DNA of 11,004 bases from contig DAEF01000137.1 in the NCBI GenBank assembly GCA_002495225.1, forward strand, positions 1 through 11,004, in the 5' to 3' direction. Made by a program: the position numbers and the translations under genes. The stretch's first letter is position 1. Each line of letters starts with the position of its first letter. The notes below the pieces were generated by a model. That model had not been told where the DNA came from, made no database searches, and was given only the letters and a program-made list of their open reading frames with translations. The stretch is from Methanoregulaceae archaeon UBA288. Lineage in GTDB: Archaea > Halobacteriota > Methanomicrobia > Methanomicrobiales > Methanospirillaceae. Positions 6,569 to 11,004 of this stretch are shown here, one piece after another.

Positions 6569-6588
6569 GTCAACATCATTATGTTAAC
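6569..6588. promoter_or_regulatory. Candidate operator upstream of modA
   Basis: GTCAACAT (6569-6576) and ATGTTAAC (6581-6588) form an inverted repeat with 8-bp arms, one mismatch and a 4-bp spacer. The site lies about 20 bp upstream of the modA TATA-like box. The 10-mer GTTAACATAA, read here on the minus strand at 6579-6588, is identical to the one at 4978-4987 in the fdhD control region. A further ATGTTA occurs at 6606-6611, overlapping the TATA box. A metal-responsive repressor or activator (ModE- or TunR-like) is the natural candidate, but the cognate protein is not in the window. Confidence 0.45.
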
Positions 6589-6608
6589 TCAAACGGTTTT
6601 GATAAATG

Positions 6609-6616
6609 TTATATTT
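6609..6616 (+). promoter_or_regulatory. TATA-like box of modA
   Basis: TTATATTT is centred about 26 bp before the modA ATG at 6638, with no Shine-Dalgarno between them. This predicts a leaderless modA transcript and also fixes the start codon, because the in-frame ATG at 6581 would lie upstream of the promoter. Confidence 0.6.
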
Positions 6617-6637
6617 GACTCGCACCCATTACTTCCC

Positions 6638-7456
6638 ATGAAAACTACCCCTGTCGGCCTCCTCGTGGCGCTCCTCGTCGTCGGGGCGCTCCTGACGGCC
6701 GGCTGCACGTCCACGCAGTCGGGCACCCTGCCGGCCGCCGAAAACGGAACGGAGAGCCTCCTCGTCTACGCGGGCGCCGGGCTCAAGGCGCCCATGCAGG
6801 AGATCGGCCAGGCCTTCACGCAGAAGCACGGCACCGAGGTCCGGTACACCTTCGCCGGGAGCGGGGTGCTCATCTCCCAGATGAACCTCACGCGGAAAGG
6901 CGACGTCTTCGTCCCCGGCTCCACGGTCGAGTACGCCGCCGCGGAGGCCCAGGGGCTCGTCGCCGGCTCCCGGCTCGTCGCCTACCACGTCCCCGTGATC
7001 GCGGTGCAGAAGGGGAACCCCAGGAACATCGGATCCCTCCGCGACCTCGCGCAGCCGAACCTGAAGGTCGCGCTCGGGGACGTCAACGCGACGGCCATCG
7101 GCAAGTCCGGTGCCAAGATGTTCAGGCGGCTCGACATCACCGACGCCGTGGAGAAGAACGTCGTCACCCGGACCCCGACTATCAGCGAACTGACCGTGTA
7201 CATGACCCTCGGGATGGCCGACGCGGCCGTCCTCACCCTCGACCAGGTCGACCCCGCGAAGCTCGACGCCGTCCCGATCCCGGCGAGCGAGAACGAGGTG
7301 CTGATCGTCCCGGCCGGCACGACCACGTTCACCGCGAACCCCGGGGACGCGGACGCGTTCGCGGCCTTCGTCGCCTCGGACGAGGGGAAGGCGATCTTCG
7401 CGAAGCACGGCTTCCCCGCCTACCCCGACCCGCAGTACGCGAATGTCACCCCCTGA
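6638..7456 (+). CDS. modA: Molybdate/tungstate ABC transporter substrate-binding lipoprotein
   Basis: This 272-residue protein is the external receptor that captures molybdate or tungstate for the ModBC transporter. Residues 1-22 are a lipoprotein signal peptide: a Lys near the start, a hydrophobic run at 6-20 and the lipobox LTAGC with Cys23 as the lipid-anchored residue. The mature part shows the ModA fold: YAGAGLKAPMQEIGQAF (44-60), YTFAGSGVLISQ (70-81), KGDVFVPGS (87-95), ALGDVNATAIGKSG (145-158) and ELTVYMTLGMADAAV (184-198). The C-terminal helix carries FVASDEGKAIFAKHGF. The start at 6638 is chosen because the signal peptide begins there and the TATA-like box lies 26 bp upstream; a longer reading from 6581 would add a non-signal extension across the promoter. 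It is the first gene of the transport run. Whether Mo or W is preferred cannot be read from the sequence. Confidence 0.92.
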   Translation: MKTTPVGLLVALLVVGALLTAGCTSTQSGTLPAAENGTESLLVYAGAGLKAPMQEIGQAFTQKHGTEVRYTFAGSGVLISQMNLTRKGDVFVPGSTVEYAAAEAQGLVAGSRLVAYHVPVIAVQKGNPRNIGSLRDLAQPNLKVALGDVNATAIGKSGAKMFRRLDITDAVEKNVVTRTPTISELTVYMTLGMADAAVLTLDQVDPAKLDAVPIPASENEVLIVPAGTTTFTANPGDADAFAAFVASDEGKAIFAKHGFPAYPDPQYANVTP

Positions 7457-7483
7457 AACAGAAGAATCACCCGGAGACAGACC

Positions 7484-7999
7484 ATGATGGACTACACACC
7501 TATCGGCATCGCTCGCTCGCCCCTGAAGAGGGCCGGCGACCCCCCGTTCCAGAGCACCTTCTCCGCGGCGGAGGGGACGATCGAGGTCTTCCCCGACTAC
7601 CGCGAGGGCCTCGGGAGCGTCGAGGGATTCTCCCACCTCATCCTCCTCTCCCACTTCGATCGCGCGGAGCGGCGCGCCCTGGTCGAGAAGCCCCTCTCGG
7701 ACGGGGTCACTCCGCACGGCATCTTCGCCTCCCGCCACTTCAACCGCCCCAACCCCATCGGCCTCTCCTACGTCGCTCTCCAGCGGATCGATAACGGCGT
7801 CCTTCACGTCGCGGGCCTGGACCTGCTCGACGGCACGCCGATCCTGGACATCAAGCCCTACGTGCCGGCCTTCGACAGCATCCCCCACGCCGTCTGCGGC
7901 TGGGTCTCGGAGCAGCACCTCGAGCGGATCCGCGAGACGAGCCGGCTCGCCTCTGGGACGCGCTCCGCCGAGGGGGCAGACTCCGGAGACCGCCGCTGA
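7484..7999 (+). CDS. TrmO/TsaA-family protein (tRNA t6A37 N6-methyltransferase-like)
   Basis: This 171-residue protein belongs to the TsaA/TrmO family (COG1720). E. coli TrmO uses S-adenosylmethionine to methylate N6-threonylcarbamoyladenosine at tRNA position 37. Family motifs are present: GIFASRHFNRPNPIGLS (79-95), in which RPNPIG is the signature, and GLDLLDGTPILDIKPYVP (111-128). The protein is shorter than E. coli TrmO (about 235 residues), as is usual in archaea, because it ends shortly after the beta-barrel. The first ATG of an ATGATG pair is taken as start, with GGAG (7473-7476) 7 nt before it. It lies 27 bp after modA and overlaps modB by one base (TGATG), so it is co-translated with the transporter. 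That placement suggests a molybdenum-related duty, so the tRNA role is assigned by family only. Confidence 0.8.
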   Translation: MMDYTPIGIARSPLKRAGDPPFQSTFSAAEGTIEVFPDYREGLGSVEGFSHLILLSHFDRAERRALVEKPLSDGVTPHGIFASRHFNRPNPIGLSYVALQRIDNGVLHVAGLDLLDGTPILDIKPYVPAFDSIPHAVCGWVSEQHLERIRETSRLASGTRSAEGADSGDRR

Positions 8000-8772
8000 T
8001 GCGGAGGCTCTTCCTTTTCATCACCTGCCTCTTCGCGCTCTTCATCGGCGCGGCCCTCCTGGGACTGCTCGCGGCAACGCCACCGGCGGCCCTCGTCGCC
8101 AGCCTGGCCAGCCCCGAGATCCGGTTCGCGGTCCTGCTCAGCCTCGCCACGAGCCTCGTCTCGACCGCGATCTGTATCGCGCTCGCCGTCCCCATCGCCT
8201 ACGCACTCGACCGGTACCGGTTCGCGGGCAAGCGGGCCGCGACCCTCGTCCTGACCCTCCCCCTGGCCCTGCCGCCGCTGGTGGCCGGGATCGCGCTCCT
8301 CCTCTTCTTCGGGACGACGCCGTGGGGAAAAGCCCTCGAGCAGGCGGGGCTCGCAGTCGTCTTCACCCCGCTCGGCATCGTCGTCGCGGAGGTCTTCGTG
8401 AACCTGCCCTACCTGATCCGGATCCTCCGGTCGGCCTTCTCGGGCGTGAACCCCCGGTTCGAGAACGTGGCGAAGACGCTCGGGTGCACGGACGCCGGGG
8501 CCTTTCTCCAGGTCACCCTGCCCCTGGCCCGCCCGGCCCTGGTCGCGGGCGGGATCATCACCTGGTCCAAGGCCATGGGCGAGTTCGGGGCCGTCCTGAT
8601 GCTGGCGGGCGCGACGCCCATGCGGACCGAGACCCTGCCGATCGCGCTCTTTCTCAACATCTCGACCGGCGACCTGAACCTGGCCGTTGCGGCCGCGACG
8701 ATCCTTATCCTGATCTCGCTCGCCACGCTCTGCGCGGTGGACCTCGTCGACCGGGGCGTGAACGTCTTCTAG
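7999..8772 (+). CDS. modB: Molybdate/tungstate ABC transporter permease
   Basis: This 257-residue protein is the membrane channel of the molybdate/tungstate importer. Hydrophobic segments are visible at about residues 4-26, 44-69, 80-104, 118-142, 180-202 and 228-250. The cytoplasmic EAA-type loop that docks on the ATPase is AKTLGCTDAGAFLQVTLPL (158-176), followed by WSKAMGEFGAVLMLAG (189-204), whose GEFGA is typical of ModB/CysT-type permeases. The ATG overlaps the preceding stop by one base, and GGAG (7984-7987) precedes it inside the upstream gene. The stop at 8770-8772 is followed directly by the modC ribosome site. Two copies would pair with a ModC dimer and one ModA. Confidence 0.93.
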   Translation: MRRLFLFITCLFALFIGAALLGLLAATPPAALVASLASPEIRFAVLLSLATSLVSTAICIALAVPIAYALDRYRFAGKRAATLVLTLPLALPPLVAGIALLLFFGTTPWGKALEQAGLAVVFTPLGIVVAEVFVNLPYLIRILRSAFSGVNPRFENVAKTLGCTDAGAFLQVTLPLARPALVAGGIITWSKAMGEFGAVLMLAGATPMRTETLPIALFLNISTGDLNLAVAAATILILISLATLCAVDLVDRGVNVF

Positions 8773-8778
8773 GAGGAG
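8771..8778 (+). promoter_or_regulatory. Ribosome binding site of modC
   Basis: AGGAGGAG overlaps the last two bases of the modB stop codon and lies 4 nt before the GTG at 8783-8785. It decides the non-ATG start of modC and shows tight coupling to modB. Confidence 0.75.
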
Positions 8779-8782
8779 AAGC

Positions 8783-9886
8783 GTGCTGCGCATCGAGTCC
8801 CTCTCCGTCACCCTGGGCGCGTTCTCGTTCCGGGACGTCTCCCTCGAGGTGCGGGAGAACGAGTACCTGGTCATCCTCGGCCCGAGCGGGGCGGGGAAGA
8901 CCGTGCTCCTCGAGACGATCGCCGGCATCCACGCACCGTCGAGCGGGCGGATCTTCCTGCGCGACCGGGAGATCACCTCGGCCGAGCCGCGCTCGCGGTC
9001 GTTCGGGATGGTCTACCAGGACTACGCGCTCTTCCCCCACCGCACGGTCGAGGAGAACATCGCGTTCGGGCTGCGCCAGCGGAAGGTCCCGCCGGACGAG
9101 CAGCGCGCGCTCGTGGCAGAGATCTCGGCCCTGCTCGAGGTCGGTCACCTCGCCGAGCGGTACCCGGGCTCGCTGAGCGGGGGAGAGCAGCAGCGGGTTG
9201 CACTCGCCCGCGCCCTCGTCCTGCGGCCGAAGGTCCTTTTGCTCGACGAGCCCCTGAGCGCGCTCGACGGCCCCACGCGGGAGCGGATGCGCACCGAGCT
9301 TGTCCGCGTCCGGCGCCTGACCGGGACCACCGTCATCCAGATCACCCACCACCTCGAGGACGTCTTCGCCCTCGCGGACCGGGTGGCGATCATGCACGAG
9401 GGCCGGATCGTCCAGGTGGGCGAGACAGGGGATGTCTTCCTGCACCCCTCGGACCCGTTCGTCGCGGAGTTCCTGGGCATCGGAAACATCATCCGGGGCC
9501 GGTCGTCGCCGGCGGGCCGGCTCGCTCGGGTCGAGACCGGGGGCGGGCCGTCGTTCCTCGCGGTCTCCGGGGTCGTCGGGGACGTGGTCGCCACCCTGCA
9601 CGCGGAGGACGTGATCCTCTCCGAAGCCCCCTTCGCCTCGAGCGCCCGCAACTGCCTCCCGGGCACGGTCACGGAGGTCGTACCCTGCGGGAGCACGGTC
9701 CGGGTCGTGCTGGACGCGGGCTTCCCGCTGACGGCTCTCCTGACCCGCGAGAGCTGCCGGGAGCTCGACCTCGGGCCGGGGAGCCGGGTCTACGCGACCT
9801 TCAAGGCCTCCGCCGTGCACGTGATCCCGGCCGCTCCGCGGCAGGACGTGGCGGCGGGTTCGGCAGCCGGTCCTGAGATTGGGTGA
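8783..9886 (+). CDS. modC: Molybdate/tungstate ABC transporter ATP-binding protein
   Basis: This 367-residue protein is the ATPase that drives ModB. All nucleotide-binding motifs are intact: Walker A GPSGAGKT (33-40), Q-loop YQDYALFPH (78-86, Gln79), signature LSGGEQQR (131-138), Walker B VLLLDEP (151-157), D-loop SALD (159-162) and the switch His189 (ITHH, 187-190). After the ABC domain (to about 235), residues about 288-349 form one TOBE/Mop-type oxyanion-binding module, from ARNCLPGTVTEVV to KASAVHVIP. In homologues this module senses intracellular molybdate or tungstate and inhibits transport. It resembles the stand-alone Mop protein encoded downstream (RNHVPGTVK, KVYAVMKASEV). A GTG start is used with a strong ribosome site. 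An Ala/Gly-rich tail follows the TOBE domain. Confidence 0.94.
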   Translation: MLRIESLSVTLGAFSFRDVSLEVRENEYLVILGPSGAGKTVLLETIAGIHAPSSGRIFLRDREITSAEPRSRSFGMVYQDYALFPHRTVEENIAFGLRQRKVPPDEQRALVAEISALLEVGHLAERYPGSLSGGEQQRVALARALVLRPKVLLLDEPLSALDGPTRERMRTELVRVRRLTGTTVIQITHHLEDVFALADRVAIMHEGRIVQVGETGDVFLHPSDPFVAEFLGIGNIIRGRSSPAGRLARVETGGGPSFLAVSGVVGDVVATLHAEDVILSEAPFASSARNCLPGTVTEVVPCGSTVRVVLDAGFPLTALLTRESCRELDLGPGSRVYATFKASAVHVIPAAPRQDVAAGSAAGPEIG

Positions 9887-10152
9887 AAGGGCCTTTTCGG
9901 AGATTTCCCACCAGAGGTGGGCGTGTAAGGCCGCCCGCCCTGGATCCGGTCGGGCCTGGTCCACGGGGCACGGACCGCCGGAGAAGATGGTGCGCATGGA
10001 CGGACTCTTCCCTGCTGCGCGATCGCGTGCCTACCCGAAGCGGGAACACGGATCGTCGCGCGCGCTCACCGCCCAGGTCTCTGGGGAACAACCGGCTTGC
10101 CGCAAGAGGCATGTTTAAATGGATCGGGAACTCAGACGGGGGCGGAGGTAAC
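9887..10152 (+). other. Noncoding gap between modC and mop with potential RNA structure
   Basis: No convincing gene was found in this 266-bp GC-rich stretch on either strand. Directly after the modC stop are two nested perfect stems: GGCCTT (9890-9895) with AAGGCC (9927-9932), enclosing CCCACC (9907-9912), an AGA loop and GGTGGG (9916-9921). Further on, GGTCC (9958-9962) pairs with GGACC (9972-9976). The right end carries the mop promoter. The stems could protect the modABC mRNA end, form a regulatory leader or belong to a small RNA. I do not recognise a known RNA family, and the DNA is GC-rich enough for some stems to be accidental. Confidence 0.35.
10114..10120 (+). promoter_or_regulatory. 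TATA-like box of mop
   Basis: TTTAAAT stands out in GC-rich DNA 36 bp (centre to ATG) before mop. This would place the transcription start near 10142, giving a leader of about 10 nt that contains the GGAGGT ribosome site (10144-10149). It implies that mop has its own promoter and need not depend on modABC transcription. Confidence 0.55.
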
Positions 10153-10362
10153 ATGCAGATAAGTGCCAGAAACCACGTGCCCGGAACGGTGAAAACGATC
10201 ACGAAGGGGCCGATAAACAGCGAGGTGACCATCAAGCTCGACGGAGGAAGCGAGATTGTCTCGGTGATCACGACCTTTTCGGCGGAGAAGCTGGGCCTCA
10301 AGGAGGGGGCGAAAGTCTACGCCGTCATGAAGGCCTCCGAGGTGATGATCGGCATCGACTGA
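10153..10362 (+). CDS. mop: Molbindin (Mop), molybdate/tungstate-binding protein
   Basis: This 69-residue protein consists of a single Mop/TOBE domain. Related molbindins form cytoplasmic hexamers that bind molybdate or tungstate and are thought to store or buffer it. The pattern is ARNHVPGTVKTITKGPINSE (5-24), then an alternating beta-strand run to VSVITTFSAEKLGLKEG (36-52) and the closing KVYAVMKASEVMIGI (54-68), the usual length and order of the family. The ATG at 10153 is chosen over upstream in-frame codons because GGAGGT lies just before it and the domain begins there. The codon use differs from its neighbours: it uses ATA, AGA and AGT, which are scarce around it, and it is less GC-rich. 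This may reflect high expression, or later arrival of the gene. Confidence 0.92.
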   Translation: MQISARNHVPGTVKTITKGPINSEVTIKLDGGSEIVSVITTFSAEKLGLKEGAKVYAVMKASEVMIGID

Positions 10363-10373
10363 GACGATCCCCC

Positions 10374-10383
10374 CTATTTTTCC
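10374..10383 (+). terminator. Probable T-tract terminator after mop
   Basis: CTATTTTTCC, with five consecutive T (10377-10381), follows the mop stop by about 12 bp in otherwise GC-rich DNA. Archaeal RNA polymerase can terminate at such U-runs without a hairpin. Confidence 0.45.
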
Positions 10384-10419
10384 ACGCGCTCTCCGAGCTG
10401 TAGCGAAGACGCCCCCCGA

Positions 10420-10710
10420 TCAGAATCGCGTCGAGAGGAGCGCGTCGAGGTACTCGGAGGTCCAGAACCGCTGCTCCGGGTTGGACCAGGCCTCGATCTC
10501 CGGCGATCCGACGATGACGGTGATCTCGACGAGCCCGAACGTGTGGATGCCGATCGTGCGGTACGGCCCGATCGACTGCACGCACTCCTCCTGCCCGTCC
10601 AGGATCGCCTCCACATCCTCCTCCGTCACCGGCTGGGAGAGTCGGTAGAGGCCGTGCTCCCACCCCGAGAACGGCGGAACGGGACCCTGGAACCGGGCCA
10701 CCATCGTCAT
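10420..10710 (-). CDS. Conserved-looking small protein of unknown function
   Basis: This encodes 96 residues that I do not recognise. It looks genuinely coding: a balanced soluble composition, acidic helices (PVTEEDVEAILDGQEE, 27-42) and a hydrophobic strand pattern at TIGIHTFGLVEITVIV (52-67), ending EYLDALLSTRF. No membrane segment, signal peptide or metal-binding cluster is present, and there is a single Cys. The start is uncertain. I prefer the ATG at 10708-10710; a second in-frame ATG lies two codons on (10704), and a GTG at 10753-10755 would add a basic 15-residue stretch that looks less like protein. A GGGAGG lies 12 nt upstream of that GTG. It points toward mop (convergent) and follows the partial gene at the window end, probably in one transcript. 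No function is proposed. Confidence 0.65.
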   Translation of the reverse strand: MTMVARFQGPVPPFSGWEHGLYRLSQPVTEEDVEAILDGQEECVQSIGPYRTIGIHTFGLVEITVIVGSPEIEAWSNPEQRFWTSEYLDALLSTRF

Positions 10711-10812
10711 CCCCCCCGGGTACGGTTCCGCGCGGGACGAACGCCCCGCTCGCACCGGTCACGCACGCCTCCCGGGGTTCACGAGCCGTCCCCGCAAGCG
10801 ATCGTCGTCATA

Positions 10813-11004
10813 TCACCGTTCGGCAGCGGGCCGGCGACGGCGTTCGGCCTGTACCATCCCCTTTCGCTCATCCAGGTCCATCCTGTACTGCTCGGCGTCG
10901 GTCCGCTTCCGGGAGGGGGGCGTGTGGAAGGGCTGCGGATCGACCTGCTGCAGCGCGTAACAGTCCGAATGCCAGACATTGTAGGGGCCGGACCCCCGCC
11001 AGTC
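10813..11004 (-). CDS. C-terminal fragment of an unrecognised protein
   Basis: An open minus-strand frame enters from the right window edge and runs 63 residues to a TGA at 10813-10815. The sequence has protein character: SGPYNVWHSDCYALQQVD (5-22), then a charged, probably helical tail (DAEQYRMDLDERKGMVQAER, 36-55) ending in a short arginine run. The aromatic/His/Cys content of WHSDCYAL could belong to a metal- or nucleic-acid-binding module, but there is too little to assign a family. It lies about 100 bp upstream of the small unknown gene on the same strand. Confidence 0.5.
   Translation of the reverse strand, partial: DWRGSGPYNVWHSDCYALQQVDPQPFHTPPSRKRTDAEQYRMDLDERKGMVQAERRRRPAAER

Noticed and set aside
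6581..6637. Upstream in-frame ATG that would lengthen modA by 19 residues
   Set aside because: It precedes the TATA-like box and would put a non-signal extension in front of a complete lipoprotein signal peptide.
9883..10152. In-frame N-terminal extension of mop by about 90 residues
   Set aside because: The translation of this part is Arg/Pro-rich without similarity to Mop; a TATA box and a GGAGGT site directly precede the ATG at 10153.
9887..10152. A tRNA, RNase P RNA, SRP RNA or molybdenum-cofactor riboswitch in the modC-mop gap
   Set aside because: I found no cloverleaf or conserved core sequence of these RNAs; the known Moco riboswitch is bacterial and its pattern is not visible here.
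10325..10762. 145-codon minus-strand frame overlapping the 96-residue unknown gene
   Set aside because: Its composition is that of a shadow frame (Gly/Arg/Asp-rich, no periodic hydrophobic pattern), while the chosen frame has ordinary protein composition.
10779..10979. 66-codon minus-strand frame at the right edge
   Set aside because: The overlapping frame that enters from the window edge and stops at 10813 has a more convincing protein sequence; this one is Ser/Arg/Pro-rich.

Overview
The window is GC-rich, tightly packed archaeal DNA, most likely from a hydrogenotrophic methanogen of the Methanomicrobiales type. Three things point there: a formylmethanofuran dehydrogenase subunit D at the left edge, a small dissimilatory-sulfite-reductase-like protein of the kind common in methanogens, and archaeal signals (TATA-like boxes about 26-27 bp before several start codons, GGAGG ribosome sites, a lipobox signal peptide). 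I cannot name the genus from sequence alone.

Almost everything concerns acquiring molybdate or tungstate and putting the metal into pterin enzymes. From left to right: the 5' part of fwdD/fmdD (minus); a siroheme/4Fe-4S reductase-like gene (minus); a divergent MoeA-family gene (plus) that converges on and overlaps by 11 bp a conventional moeA (minus); fdhD (minus); a second divergent MoeA-family gene (plus); then a plus-strand transport run of modA, a trmO/tsaA-family gene, modB and modC, followed after a 266-bp noncoding gap by a stand-alone molbindin gene (mop). At the right edge are two minus-strand genes of unknown function, the last one cut by the window end.

The genes can be read as one pathway (inference). 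ModABC imports the oxyanion and Mop stores or buffers it. The three MoeA-family proteins would handle insertion of metal into molybdopterin. FdhD would sulfurate the bis-pterin cofactor of formate dehydrogenase-type enzymes. Formylmethanofuran dehydrogenase, encoded at the left edge, is a major consumer of that cofactor.

Points most worth a second look are: two MoeA paralogues with altered signature motifs and short extra C-terminal tails beside a normal moeA; the sulfite-reductase-like gene in a metal-cofactor locus; a 10-bp sequence shared between the fdhD/moeA-like and modA control regions, which in the modA region lies inside a 20-bp imperfect palindrome; a single TATA-like box placed symmetrically between two divergent starts; and a potentially structured noncoding stretch between modC and mop. 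No mobile elements, CRISPR arrays, tRNA or rRNA genes were seen.
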